Shown one piece after another: positions 6,363 through 15,196 of a stretch of DNA of 41,380 nt (position 1 is its first letter; every line of letters starts with the position of its first letter). The DNA comes from JAAAOZ01 sp964496595 (GTDB lineage: Bacteria > Chloroflexota > Anaerolineae > B4-G1 > SLSP01), in contig CAZCAI010000019.1 in NCBI GenBank assembly GCA_964496595.1, positions 1 through 41,380 of the forward strand, in the 5' to 3' direction. Both the position numbers and the translations under genes were made by a program. Under the pieces are notes generated by a model that saw only the letters and a program-made list of their open reading frames with translations, was not told the DNA's origin and did no database searches.

Positions 6363-9260
6363 CTACACGGCCAATTCATCCCTGGGAACCAGCTCCATCG
6401 GCGCAGCATTGCGTCGCCGCATCACGCCGACCACGCCCAACACGATCAGGGCAACCAGGGCGATCACGTAGTTGACGATCTCCCAGAACGATTGTTGCCC
6501 ATCACTCAGGGGCACGAGCACGCGTGTCGTCGTGCCGCGCGCGCGAATTTCAAGCAGATCCAAGTCCTCGGTCGTCCAGGCGACGGCGTTCTGGAGCAGC
6601 TTCAGGCTGTTCAAGTAGCGGTCGCGCGAGAGGGTCGAGGAAATTTCAAAGACGATGTCATTTAAGAATTCGCCGCTGCCGATCACAACTAAGCGCGAGG
6701 TCTCCGGCGATCTTTCGATGACGCCGGGCACATTCTGCTGCTGCGGCAGCGCCCCCTCCTCCATCTCGGCGGATGGCGCCGCCTCGAAGGGCGAGGGCCG
6801 GCCCGCAAAGTAGCTCTCGAAGGATCCGTGCACCGCGACGGCCAAAGGATACGAGCCTTGTGTCTCCTCATCGACCTCGAAGCCGTACTCCGGGTACATA
6901 TCAAAGTTCGGCTGGATGTTAGAAAGCCCCTGCATCCACGCCTCGTCGGTGGATTTCAGCAGCACGGTGAGTTCGCGATTTTCGTGCTGCGCCGCATCGA
7001 TCTTCAAAGGCGAAGCCCAATTTAACGTCACGGCATTCAAATTAGAGACGATGGGATGACCATCCGCCATCTGATTGGGCCGCACATCAACGAAAAACGG
7101 ATAATCGATGGTGGAAAACTCCTGGATCTGCACGCCGCCCACATCGCGGGTCGTGGGAATGGGGAACGGCTCATTTTGCGGGTCCAAGACCATCTTATCG
7201 GTCACAGTGATGCCATAATGAGCAGTCAAATCCTCCACGCCATCTGGGATATACTGCCCCATAATCGAGCCGCTCATCTGATCCGGCGCGATCTTGTAAC
7301 TGCCGCCGGCCAGCACCACGGAGCCGCCGCGCATCAGGTACTGATCGATGGTGTAGTATTCTTTCTCCGTGAAGGCCTGCGGCGCAATCACGACCAACAC
7401 ATCAATACTCGACGGTACCACGCCGGAGCTGAGATCGACGCGCTGCACTTCATACTCCTGCTGGAGCGATTGCGCGGCCAGTTGCCACGTGGAGAACGGC
7501 GGCTGTTGCTGGCCCATCATATCCTGCGTCGGCGTCTCCGGCGGCGACCACAGGCCCACCACCTGGAGGAAGCCCGACGACCAGCGCTTGAGCGTCGATT
7601 CAATCGAGGTGCGAATCTCCGCCTCGCTCAACTCCCCGCTGGGATAGATGACCTGCGGCTCCTTCCCCTCAGTCTCCAGCACCATATAGAGATAGTAACT
7701 CTCGTCGGCGAAGAGCGACGTGGGGATGGGCTGGATGTTGTACTCGTCGAACAACGCCTGCCGCGAGATCGGACTGTCCGAGGCGGTCGGATCGACGGTC
7801 TGGTAGGAGAATTTGCCGCCCGATTGCGCCGCGATCTCCTCTGCCACCGCCTTGATCGTGGGCGGCGCCTCTGCCATCCACTCCGGCAGCGTCTCCGGCG
7901 TGATGTAGGCCGTCATCTCGACAGGCGCCGGCAGGGAGGCCAGGACGTTATCCATACTCTGGAAGCCATAGACCGCTTTCTTGATCGTGCTGGTGAGATC
8001 GTACTCCAGATTACGCAGGCGGACGTCCATCCCGCCATCGCGCCGCGGCTCGATTTCGATCAGTTGGTCGAAGGATAAGACCTCGCTCTGATCGCCGTAT
8101 TGGATCAGAATATCGAAGTAAGAGTTGATCACCGAGGACTGGCGCCGATCCGTGATCTGGAACGGTTTGGGACGGATGCCGTAGACCTGATTGGCCTCCG
8201 CTTCTTTTTCGGGATGCTCCGCCGGATCGATGACCTCGAGCCGGACGCGCCCCCCGGAGGCCACGCGATATTCCTCCAACATATCCGTAATCTGAGGCAC
8301 GAGCGGCGCCAGATAGGGATGCGTCTCCTCGCTGAAGTAGCCCCGAATCAGCAGCGGCTCCTGGAGTTCGCGCAACAGCTCGCGGGTAGTGTTAGAGAGC
8401 GTGTAACGCTTGTTCTGCGTCAGATCTAAGCGCAGGCCGCGCAGCGGGAAGGCCCAGACGTTGACGAAGACCAGGTTGAGCGCCAACAGCGCCGAGGTCA
8501 CGGCGACGCCGCGTCGGTGCGGCCAGGTCTGCGCGCCCGTGCTCCAGCCCTTGGCCTTGAGCGAGAGGACGTTGAGCGTGAGGAAGAGGCCCGTCAGCGT
8601 GAGATAGTAGAGCAGATCGCGAAGATCGACCACGCCGCGCTCGATGCTCTCGAAGCGGCTGCCGATGCCAATCGCCCGCAGGACCTCCGCCACGCCGCGG
8701 CCGGCGAAGTCGGTGACGCCGGAGGAGCCGATCAGGAAGAAGAGGCCGCACAGCAGCGCGGTCGAAATCAGCGCGACGATCTGGTTATCCGTGCGCGATG
8801 AGGCGAACAGCCCAATCGCGGTGTAAGCGCCGGCCATCAAGATCGCGGCCAAATAGCCGCCGAAGACCGGCCCCCAATCCAGGTTGCCCAGCACCGAGAC
8901 GGTGAGCGGCAGGCCCAAGGTCAGGGCCAAGGAGATGGCGACCAGAGCCACCACCGCCAGGAACTTGCCGATCACCAATTGGGTGGTGGAGACGGGCAGC
9001 GTGAGCAGAATCTCCAACGTGCCCGCGCGCTGCTCCTCGCTCCATTGGCGCATCGTCAGCGCCGCGACCAAGAAGATCATCAGGACGGGCATCCGGCGGA
9101 AGAGCGGGCGGACATCGGCGATGCCCCGCGCGAAGAAAGCGTCCATCCAGAAGAACGAGAAGAGCGTCACAGCCAAAAACGCGCCGATGAAGATAATGGC
9201 CATCGGCGAGCCGAAGTATCCTTTTAGCTCTTTGCGCGTTATCGTCAGTATTTGTTTCAT
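6363..9260 (-). CDS. GldF-GldG fusion: ABC-2 permease plus auxiliary domain
   Basis: A 965-residue protein joining two proteins usually encoded separately. Residues 1 to about 240 are an ABC-2 permease with six membrane helices and the family signature MRQWSEEQRAGTLEILLTLP. Another helix near 253-273 leads into a large extracytoplasmic ABC_transp_aux/GldG region (LDLTQNKRYTLSNTTREL, later IDVLVVIAPQAFTEKE and RGGSVVLAGGS), and a final helix near 925-945 precedes an RRR stop signal. With the ATPase upstream it would form an exporter of unknown cargo; in Bacteroidota this set serves gliding and secretion, but gliding is not implied here. Transcribed from the promoter before the ATPase gene. Confidence 0.9.
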   Translation of the reverse strand: MKQILTITRKELKGYFGSPMAIIFIGAFLAVTLFSFFWMDAFFARGIADVRPLFRRMPVLMIFLVAALTMRQWSEEQRAGTLEILLTLPVSTTQLVIGKFLAVVALVAISLALTLGLPLTVSVLGNLDWGPVFGGYLAAILMAGAYTAIGLFASSRTDNQIVALISTALLCGLFFLIGSSGVTDFAGRGVAEVLRAIGIGSRFESIERGVVDLRDLLYYLTLTGLFLTLNVLSLKAKGWSTGAQTWPHRRGVAVTSALLALNLVFVNVWAFPLRGLRLDLTQNKRYTLSNTTRELLRELQEPLLIRGYFSEETHPYLAPLVPQITDMLEEYRVASGGRVRLEVIDPAEHPEKEAEANQVYGIRPKPFQITDRRQSSVINSYFDILIQYGDQSEVLSFDQLIEIEPRRDGGMDVRLRNLEYDLTSTIKKAVYGFQSMDNVLASLPAPVEMTAYITPETLPEWMAEAPPTIKAVAEEIAAQSGGKFSYQTVDPTASDSPISRQALFDEYNIQPIPTSLFADESYYLYMVLETEGKEPQVIYPSGELSEAEIRTSIESTLKRWSSGFLQVVGLWSPPETPTQDMMGQQQPPFSTWQLAAQSLQQEYEVQRVDLSSGVVPSSIDVLVVIAPQAFTEKEYYTIDQYLMRGGSVVLAGGSYKIAPDQMSGSIMGQYIPDGVEDLTAHYGITVTDKMVLDPQNEPFPIPTTRDVGGVQIQEFSTIDYPFFVDVRPNQMADGHPIVSNLNAVTLNWASPLKIDAAQHENRELTVLLKSTDEAWMQGLSNIQPNFDMYPEYGFEVDEETQGSYPLAVAVHGSFESYFAGRPSPFEAAPSAEMEEGALPQQQNVPGVIERSPETSRLVVIGSGEFLNDIVFEISSTLSRDRYLNSLKLLQNAVAWTTEDLDLLEIRARGTTTRVLVPLSDGQQSFWEIVNYVIALVALIVLGVVGVMRRRNAAPMELVPRDELAV

Positions 9261-9314
9261 AAGATTCTCAACCTCGCATCAAACTAACAAATCAGTCATA
9301 CTATGTTCAGTACC

Positions 9315-9377
9315 GACAGGATTTACAGGATTAACAAGACTTGAGTTATTCATCCTGTAAATCTTGTGCATCCTGTC
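9315..9377. repeat. 9-nt periodic AATCCTGT repeats in inverted orientation
   Basis: Between the ATPase and permease genes, two blocks of 9-nt units face each other. The plus strand from 9352 reads ATCCTGTAA-ATCTTGTGC-ATCCTGTC; the block at 9315-9340 is the reverse complement of a similar series (GACAGGATTTACAGGATT). The two can fold into a hairpin within the operon. Units of this type are met between genes in many unrelated bacteria. Confidence 0.75.
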
Positions 9378-9398
9378 CGGTTTTCCCTATTCGTCGTG

Positions 9399-10334
9399 CT
9401 ACGCCGCGCCGGCGACGGCCAACTCATTGAAGACCGTTTCCAACGTGCGCACATCCCGTCGCAGCTCGCGGACGGGCCAGTTCTGCGCCTTGGCCAACTC
9501 GAAGACGGCGGGGCAAGGATCAGCGCCATCGCTCCCGCTGTTGCCCAGCACGCGATAGGCCGGGTAGCCATCCTCGCTGAGGAACGTCGAGACGCCCTTG
9601 ACGTTATCCAGCCCGTGCAGGTCGGCATCGGCCCCGGGCACCTCCTCGCCCAGCACCAACACGGCGTTGGACGTCGCGGCCAGCTCCGAAAGGCGAGCGT
9701 CGGCGCGCACTTCCCCGTTGATGAGGATAACCGCGCGGTCGCACAGCGCCTCCACCTCGGAGAGAATGTGCGTGGAGAAGAGCACGGTGCTGTGCTCAGC
9801 CAGCCGGCGGATCAGGCCGCGGATCTCGACGATCTGCGTCGGATCCAGCCCGACGGTCGGCTCGTCCAAGATCAACAGCTTGGGGCGATGCAAAATCGCT
9901 TGGGCCAGTCCCACACGCTGACGAAAGCCCTTGCTCAGATGGGCAATTGGGCGCGCCAGGTGCGCCTCCAATCCGGTATCGTAGACCGCCCTGGAGATCA
10001 ACGCGCGCTGCTCGCTTTCCGGGATCTGCCGTAAATCGGCCATCATCTGGAGATACGATTGGACCGTCAATTCCGGGTAGAGCGGCGCCGTCTCCGGCAA
10101 GTAGCCAAGCTGCGCCTGGACCTCGCGCGTGTGCTCCAACACATCCAGCCCGTTGACCCGCACCGCGCCGCGATCAGGTTGCAGATAGTCGGTGAGGATC
10201 TTGATAAACGTGGTCTTACCGGCGCCATTAGGCCCCAGCAGCCCGACGATTTCGCCCTCCCCAATCTGGAACGTGACCCCGCGCAACGCTTCGATGGAGC
10301 CGTAAGATTTAGAAAGGTTGGTAACATCAATCAT
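9399..10334 (-). CDS. ABC transporter ATP-binding protein (GldA/CcmA type)
   Basis: A 311-residue ATPase that powers the permease fusion downstream. Visible motifs: Walker A GPNGAGKT (34-41), Q-loop region GYLPETAPLYPELTV, signature LSKGFRQRVGLAQ, Walker B LLILDEPTVGLDP and the switch histidine in STH. After the nucleotide-binding domain (about 230 residues) comes a C-terminal extension typical of the GldA/CcmA-like subfamily. The ATG at 10334 was chosen over a TTG two codons earlier because AAGGAGG lies 7 nt upstream. It is the first gene of the three-gene exporter operon. Confidence 0.95.
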   Translation of the reverse strand: MIDVTNLSKSYGSIEALRGVTFQIGEGEIVGLLGPNGAGKTTFIKILTDYLQPDRGAVRVNGLDVLEHTREVQAQLGYLPETAPLYPELTVQSYLQMMADLRQIPESEQRALISRAVYDTGLEAHLARPIAHLSKGFRQRVGLAQAILHRPKLLILDEPTVGLDPTQIVEIRGLIRRLAEHSTVLFSTHILSEVEALCDRAVILINGEVRADARLSELAATSNAVLVLGEEVPGADADLHGLDNVKGVSTFLSEDGYPAYRVLGNSGSDGADPCPAVFELAKAQNWPVRELRRDVRTLETVFNELAVAGAA

Positions 10335-10432
10335 CGGCAAACCTCCTTAAAGATGTTTTCTTATTTGGGGAATACACCGGGGTGAATGTTGCTCCTACCC
10401 CGCGCACATTCCCACGCCAGTACCAACTAAAT

Positions 10433-10460
10433 ATCATAACAACAACGATAATATTGTCAA
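10433..10460 (-). promoter_or_regulatory. Sigma-70-type promoter of the ABC exporter operon
   Basis: On the minus strand a consensus -35 TTGACA (10455-10460) is followed after 16 nt by TATGAT (10433-10438), about 90 nt before the ATPase start. It lies in the 333-nt divergent region 10335-10667 shared with htpG. For htpG no CIRCE operator (TTAGCACTC type) is visible; TATAGT at 10540-10545 is a possible but poorly supported -10. Confidence 0.7.
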
Positions 10461-10667
10461 GACGAATCATTCCCACGCGATAAAATTGCACCCACTCTGC
10501 TTCTTGCCCCCATCTAATCCAATTCTAATAAAACTCAGGTATAGTAAAAGTTATAGGGAAGCACGCCGCGTATGAAGAACGCCACTCCGCTATCGCTTCG
10601 AGGCTTACTACGAACAAAATGTAATGTTTTGCAATTCTTAATTCCCAACACAAGGAGGAGAAGTTAC

Positions 10668-12587
10668 ATGGCAGAAGCAGTTCAAAAAGAATCACTCACG
10701 TTCAAGGCGGAAGTCCAACAGTTACTCAACATCCTCTCGCGCTCCCTCTACACGGATCAAGACATCTTTCTGCGCGAGTTAATCTCCAACGCCTCCGACG
10801 CCCTGCACCGGCTGAAGTTCGTGATGCTCACCGACCGGGAGGTCTTCGAGCCCGACGCCGAGCTGGCGATCCACATCGAGGCGGACGAGGAGGCCAACAC
10901 GCTCACCATCACCGACACCGGCATCGGGATGACGCGCGAGGAGATGATCCAGGAGCTGGGCACCATCGCCCACTCCGGCGCGATGGCCTTCTTGGAAAAT
11001 CTGGAGGAGGGCCAGCGCCCCGAGGACATCATCGGGCAATTCGGCGTGGGCTTCTACGCCGTCTTTATGGTGGCGGATGAGGTGCGCGTCACCTCGCGCT
11101 CCTACCGCCCAGAAGCCCAGGCGTGGACGTGGATCTCCCACGGCGATAGCAGCTACACGATCCAGCCGGCGGAGAAAGAGTCGCGCGGCACGACGGTGGA
11201 AATCCAACTCGCCGAGGACGCCGAGGAATTCGCATCGCCCTGGCGTCTCAAGCAGATCATCAAGACCCACTCCAACTATGTCTCGTTCCCCATCTACGTC
11301 AAAGAGGAAACAGAAGCAGGCGCGGCAAAAGAAGAGGTCGTCAACGAGCAGACCGCGCTCTGGCGCCGATCGCCCAGCGAGGTTGAGGAGGAAGCCTACA
11401 CTGATTTCTACCGCCAACTGACCTTCGATTTCGAGGCGCCGCTGCTCCATCTGCACGTCGTCGCCGATGCGCCGGTTGAGGTGCGGAGCGTGCTCTACGT
11501 GCCCGGTCATCGGGAGCGCGGCATGCTGCAGGTGCGCACAGATTACGGGCTGCGGCTCTACTCCCGCAAGATCCTGATCGAGGAGAACAACAAGGATCTG
11601 CTGCCGGAGTACCTGCGCTTTGTCGAGGGCGTCGTCGATTCCGCCGATGTGCCGCTCAACGTGGCCCGCGAGTCGGTGCAGAGCAGCCGCACGATCCATC
11701 ACATTCAGCGCGCGTTGCGCTCGCGGCTGATCAAGGCGCTGACGCAGCTTGGCGAGGAAGCGCCGGAAAAATACGAGACCTTCTGGGAGGCCTTCGGCGC
11801 TTACATCAAGGAGGGCGTCGCCACCGACTTCGCCGGGCGCGACGATCTGCTCCCATTGCTCCGCTTCCAGACCACCAAATCGGACGGCGAACTGATCTCG
11901 CTGGCGACCTACGTCGAGCGGATGCCCGAAGAGCAAGACGCGATTTACTACATCTTGGGCGACGGCATCGCAGCGGCCGCCAACAGCCCGCACTTAGACG
12001 CCTTCCGCGCGCGCGATCTGGAGGTGCTCTACTTAGTCGATCCGCTGGACGCCTTTATGGCGCAGAGCCTACCCGCCTACAAGGACACCCCGCTCAAAAA
12101 CGTCGATGATCCAGATTTGGAGCTACCGGAGCTAGAAGAAGCGCCGGAGGAAAGCGAGGAAACGACGCCGCCCATCTCCGACGAGGCCATCGGCCAATTG
12201 ATTCAACAATTCCGCACGGTGTTGGGCGACCGCGTGGCACAGGTGCGCGAATCCAAGGTGCTCAAGGACAGCCCCTGCCGCCTGGTTTCGGCGGGGAACA
12301 CGCCCGACCGCGACCTTCAGCGCGTCCGGCGGCTCATCGAGCAGGATTACGAGATCCCGGCGAAAATCCTGGAGATCAACCGCGCCCACCCGCTGATCCG
12401 CAACCTCACCCAGATGCAGGTCCATCACCCCGACGACCCGCTGCTCCCGCTGACCATCGAGCAGCTCTTCGAGAATCTCCTGTTGCTGGAGGGATTGCAT
12501 CCCAACCCCGCGCAGATGGTCGGGCGCATCCAGAACCTGCTGGAACAGGCCACCGGCAAGGCGACATCGGAGCCAGAATCAACGTAA
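10668..12587 (+). CDS. htpG: Molecular chaperone HtpG (bacterial Hsp90)
   Basis: A 639-residue ATP-dependent chaperone that remodels client proteins in the cytoplasm. The GHKL ATPase motifs are present: the N-box helix ELISNASDAL, DTGIGM, and the lid/G2 region GQFGVGFYAVF. The catalytic loop arginine region DVPLNVARESVQSSR in the middle domain and the C-terminal dimerisation part ending in NLLEQATGKATSEPEST are intact. The true start is the ATG at 10668, which follows AAGGAGG by about 10 nt; an in-frame ATG at 10572 adds 32 residues without family similarity. Monocistronic and divergent from the ABC exporter operon. Confidence 0.97.
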   Translation: MAEAVQKESLTFKAEVQQLLNILSRSLYTDQDIFLRELISNASDALHRLKFVMLTDREVFEPDAELAIHIEADEEANTLTITDTGIGMTREEMIQELGTIAHSGAMAFLENLEEGQRPEDIIGQFGVGFYAVFMVADEVRVTSRSYRPEAQAWTWISHGDSSYTIQPAEKESRGTTVEIQLAEDAEEFASPWRLKQIIKTHSNYVSFPIYVKEETEAGAAKEEVVNEQTALWRRSPSEVEEEAYTDFYRQLTFDFEAPLLHLHVVADAPVEVRSVLYVPGHRERGMLQVRTDYGLRLYSRKILIEENNKDLLPEYLRFVEGVVDSADVPLNVARESVQSSRTIHHIQRALRSRLIKALTQLGEEAPEKYETFWEAFGAYIKEGVATDFAGRDDLLPLLRFQTTKSDGELISLATYVERMPEEQDAIYYILGDGIAAAANSPHLDAFRARDLEVLYLVDPLDAFMAQSLPAYKDTPLKNVDDPDLELPELEEAPEESEETTPPISDEAIGQLIQQFRTVLGDRVAQVRESKVLKDSPCRLVSAGNTPDRDLQRVRRLIEQDYEIPAKILEINRAHPLIRNLTQMQVHHPDDPLLPLTIEQLFENLLLLEGLHPNPAQMVGRIQNLLEQATGKATSEPEST

Positions 12588-12625
12588 GCCGTAATCACCA
12601 ACTTTAGCGAATAGCTCGACTTTAG

Positions 12626-12654
12626 CGCGCGCGGTCCTCAGTGGGCCGCGCGCG
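12626..12654 (+). terminator. Hairpin after htpG
   Basis: A 9-bp GC stem, CGCGCGCGG (12626-12634) with CCGCGCGCG (12646-12654), 39 nt past the htpG stop. No T-run follows, so termination would be weak. ACTTTAGCG occurs twice just upstream (near 12600 and 12619). Confidence 0.5.
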
Positions 12655-12660
12655 AAGTCA

Positions 12661-12669
12661 TGCTATAAT
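12661..12669 (+). promoter_or_regulatory. Extended -10 promoter before the MoaD/ThiS-like gene
   Basis: TGCTATAAT is a perfect extended -10 (TGnTATAAT), 59 nt before the small sulfur-carrier gene. No recognisable -35 is present at the usual distance, which is compatible with extended -10 promoters. Confidence 0.55.
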
Positions 12670-12727
12670 CATCCTACATCCAATATCCGTCTTATGATGT
12701 GAAAAATGTGGAGGTAAAAGATATCTT

Positions 12728-12967
12728 ATGAACGTTAAAGTCAAACTGTTCGCCACACTGCAACGCTATCAGCCGGACATCGCAGCGGGCGAGAGCTTCG
12801 AAGTGACGCTGCCGGAATCCAGCAGCATCGGCGATCTCATCGAAAAAGTGGGCATCCGCGAGCGCGAGGTCAAAATCACCTACGTCAACGGGCGCGCGCG
12901 CTCCGAGATGTACCGTCTCAAAGAGGGCGACGAAGTCGGCATCTTCCCCCCCGTCGGAGGCGGATAA
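12728..12967 (+). CDS. MoaD/ThiS-family ubiquitin-like sulfur carrier
   Basis: A 79-residue beta-grasp protein ending in VGGG, the C-terminal glycine tail that is adenylated and thiocarboxylated in MoaD and ThiS proteins. The strands MNVKVKLFATLQ, the turn VNGRARSEMYRLKEGDEV and the terminal FPPVGGG fit MoaD best (molybdopterin synthase small subunit). A MoaE or ThiG partner is not adjacent, so the pathway is not certain, although the contig also encodes a molybdopterin-dependent enzyme (33135-36107). It is followed only 4 nt later by a prepilin peptidase gene, with which it is probably co-transcribed. Confidence 0.85.
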   Translation: MNVKVKLFATLQRYQPDIAAGESFEVTLPESSSIGDLIEKVGIREREVKITYVNGRARSEMYRLKEGDEVGIFPPVGGG

Positions 12968-12971
12968 CGCG

Positions 12972-13757
12972 ATGCCCCAGCCACTTCTCCTGGGTCTCTT
13001 CGTCGTGCCTGGCGTGGTCATCGGCGCTCTCGCAGCCCATCTTGCGGAGGCAGTGATGGCCCATCGCCGCCTCGCGGCCCCGGTTTGTCCCTACTGCACA
13101 ACCCCATATCCGCCCCTACAATGGAGCGCGCTGCTGGCGCTTATTACGCGCCAGTGGCGCTGCCAAACTTGCAACCAACGGCTGCGCCTCCCGCGCCTGC
13201 TCGCCGAGCTATTTCTGGCCGCGGGTTTTGCCCTGCTCCTGGCGCGCTATGGGTTGAGCTGGCGCGTGATCCTCGCGATGGCGGCGCTAATCCCCTTGGC
13301 CATGATCTTAGTCACCGATATGGAGACGCGGCTGATTCCCAACAAGATCAGCCTGCCCGCCCTTGGCGCGATGTTGGTTATCAGCCTGGCGGTCGGCCCG
13401 GCGCTGCCCTTTATGGCCTCGGCGGCCGGGCAGCGGTGGCGCGGGGTCGCGGGCGCGCTGGTCGGCTTTCTGGTGATGCGGATTCTCGTCACCTTGGGCG
13501 TCGCCGTCTTCGGCGAAGGGGCGCTGGGCGAAGGCGACATCACGTTAGCGGCCTACATCGGCGCCGTGATCGGCTATCCCCTCATCTTCGAGTCGCTCGT
13601 CCTGGCCTTTTTGATCGGGGGCGTAGGCGCATTTTTGGTGCTCATCACGCAACGGGGCGGGCTGCGAACGGCCATTCCCTATGGGCCGTTTCTCATTCTC
13701 GGCTGCGCCACAACGCTCATCTGGGGGCCGGAAATTCTCTTCTGGTTTCTCTCGTGA
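12972..13757 (+). CDS. Prepilin peptidase (A24 family)
   Basis: A 261-residue inner-membrane aspartic protease that cuts the leader of type IV prepilins and usually methylates the new N-terminus. Two CxxC pairs (C39/C42 and C64/C67) form the zinc site of the cytoplasmic methyltransferase-like loop. Catalytic aspartates are D116 in VTDMETRLIPN and D189 in GEGDITLAAY; the second motif is GEGD rather than the common GxGDxK, with T in place of the lysine. About seven to eight membrane helices. No pilin or secretion genes are nearby, so the substrates are encoded elsewhere. Confidence 0.93.
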   Translation: MPQPLLLGLFVVPGVVIGALAAHLAEAVMAHRRLAAPVCPYCTTPYPPLQWSALLALITRQWRCQTCNQRLRLPRLLAELFLAAGFALLLARYGLSWRVILAMAALIPLAMILVTDMETRLIPNKISLPALGAMLVISLAVGPALPFMASAAGQRWRGVAGALVGFLVMRILVTLGVAVFGEGALGEGDITLAAYIGAVIGYPLIFESLVLAFLIGGVGAFLVLITQRGGLRTAIPYGPFLILGCATTLIWGPEILFWFLS

Positions 13758-13776
13758 GTAGCAAAGGGAAAACACA

Positions 13777-14082
13777 ATGATGAAAAAAGAATTGTTAGAC
13801 CCCATCCATCCGGGAGAGATTTTGTTAGAAGAGTTCCTGAAGCCCATGGGCCTAAGCCAATACCGCCTGGCAAAAGATATTAGTGTGGATGCGCGGCGGA
13901 TTAACGAGATTGTACATGGAAAGCGAGCAATTACACCGGATACAGCACTGAGATTATCACGTTACTTTGGTATGTCAGAGCGATTTTGGATGAACTTACA
14001 GGCAAGCTATGACTTGGAGATAGAGAAGGAACGCCTGGCAGATAGGCTGGAAAAAGAAGTGTGTGTATTTGCTGGCGCATAA
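13777..14082 (+). CDS. higA: HigA-family XRE regulator, apparently orphan antitoxin
   Basis: A 101-residue helix-turn-helix protein of the HigA/VapI family: IHPGEILLEEFLKPMGLSQ opening, DNA-contact region VDARRINEIVHGKRAIT, then ALRLSRYFGMSERFWMNLQ. HigA proteins normally neutralise the RelE-like toxin HigB encoded just upstream. Here the upstream gene is the prepilin peptidase (19 nt away) and no HigB-like frame exists on either side, so it appears to be solitary. AT-rich relative to its neighbours, which suggests acquisition or remnant of a degraded pair. A second ATG at 13780 is an equal start. Confidence 0.88.
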   Translation: MMKKELLDPIHPGEILLEEFLKPMGLSQYRLAKDISVDARRINEIVHGKRAITPDTALRLSRYFGMSERFWMNLQASYDLEIEKERLADRLEKEVCVFAGA

Positions 14083-14157
14083 GCCGTTTCCAAGAAAATA
14101 AGTCTCCCAACTCGGAAAATTTTTTCTCACGACAAAGAGTGAGGAAGGTCCAAGGCA

Positions 14158-14922
14158 ATGAAAAACCCTATCAAAAACGCACATTTGGAAGGCGATAGTT
14201 TTTTCTGGGAGGGCGGCTCCGTGGGTGTACTGCTCTCACACGGCTACACGGCCACAGCGGCGGAAGTCCGCCCGTTGGCCAAGCTACTCCACGAACGGGG
14301 CTACACCGTCAGCGGGCCGCTGCTGCCCGGCCACGGTACCACGCCGCAGGAGTTGAATCGCTGCCGGTGGCAGGATTGGGCCGCCGCAATTGAGGAGGCC
14401 TATCAGCAGTTGGCACAGCGATGCGAGCACGTCTTCGTGGGCGGAGAATCGATGGGCGGCCTGCTGATCCTCTACCTGGCCTCCCACCATCCAGAAATCG
14501 CGGGCGTGATGTCCTACGCCGCCGCTTTCAAAATATACGACCGCGTCGGCAAGAAACTTGTCCCCTTGATCCATCCCTTCATCCCAATGAAGGAGCCAGA
14601 TAACAACGAACCGCCCAACGCCGCATCCTCGCGTTGGCAAGGCTATCCCGTGAACCCGCTACGGGCGCTCAACGAAATGTTGAAGCTGCAATCCGTGGTG
14701 GGCGCGCGCCTGCCGAAGATCTCCCAGCCGATCCTCATCATGCAAGGGCGGTTCGACACCGCCGTCGCAGTCGATGCGCCGCGGATGATCTACGAGGGCG
14801 TCAGCTCCGAGGATAAGCGCCTGCATTGGTTGGAAGCGTCCACACACTGTCTGCTGTTGGATCAGGAATGGGAGAAGGCTGCGGAATTGACACTGGATTT
14901 TATCGCAGACGTCCTACCCTGA
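14158..14922 (+). CDS. Alpha/beta hydrolase, Est30/monoacylglycerol lipase-like
   Basis: A 254-residue cytoplasmic esterase. HGY (28-30) supplies the oxyanion hole, nucleophile S98 lies in GGESMGG, and D200 (QGRFDTAV) and H230 (ASTHCLLLD) complete the triad. LPGHGTTP after the oxyanion hole is typical of the carboxylesterase Est30/monoacylglycerol lipase group, so short or medium acyl esters are likely substrates. It is a clear paralogue of the esterase at 31985-32749. AGGAAGG lies 10 nt or so upstream. Its TGA stop abuts a repeat-bounded segment (14924-15184). Confidence 0.9.
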   Translation: MKNPIKNAHLEGDSFFWEGGSVGVLLSHGYTATAAEVRPLAKLLHERGYTVSGPLLPGHGTTPQELNRCRWQDWAAAIEEAYQQLAQRCEHVFVGGESMGGLLILYLASHHPEIAGVMSYAAAFKIYDRVGKKLVPLIHPFIPMKEPDNNEPPNAASSRWQGYPVNPLRALNEMLKLQSVVGARLPKISQPILIMQGRFDTAVAVDAPRMIYEGVSSEDKRLHWLEASTHCLLLDQEWEKAAELTLDFIADVLP

Positions 14923-14923
14923 C

Positions 14924-15184
14924 CCTTGCGAAGGTTGACGGGTCTTTTGGATTTTGCCGGGCAATCTCCTCAGTAGCCCTAAAAGCAGCCAAGAATTGCG
15001 TGTTTGTGGGGATTACAGACCTTTTTTGCGTCGCTCCTGGGTTGCCGGTGGGAGGCGCAATAGCGCTTGGCACGATTGCACCCGGCGAATTCCTGAAGAG
15101 CCAGGTTGACGAAGCTCCGGCATTGTATGATGTCTGTTATGACAAGTTGAACCGGTGAGAGGACTATCCGGCCCCTTCGCAAGG
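14924..15184. repeat. Intergenic segment bounded by CCTTGCGAAGG inverted repeats
   Basis: CCTTGCGAAGG at 14924-14934 and its exact reverse complement CCTTCGCAAGG at 15174-15184 bracket 261 bp with no convincing gene. The left end (ACCCTTGCGAAGGTTG) nearly matches the left end of another bracketed segment at 26271 (ACCCTGGCGAAGGTTG). Both follow a stop codon closely. The pattern fits a small non-autonomous element or dispersed repeat family. The interior holds TGTATGATGTCTGTTATGAC and nothing else I can assign. Confidence 0.55.
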
Positions 15185-15196
15185 CGCCCCAAAACA

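Noticed and set aside
5316..10334. Gliding motility locus
   Set aside because: Only the ABC exporter part is present; GldA/F/G-like genes occur widely in non-gliding bacteria.
10341..10667. CIRCE or other heat-shock operator before htpG
   Set aside because: No TTAGCACTC-type inverted repeat found on either strand.
14826..15158. 110-residue plus-strand frame past the esterase
   Set aside because: It overlaps the esterase in another frame and crosses a repeat-bounded segment.
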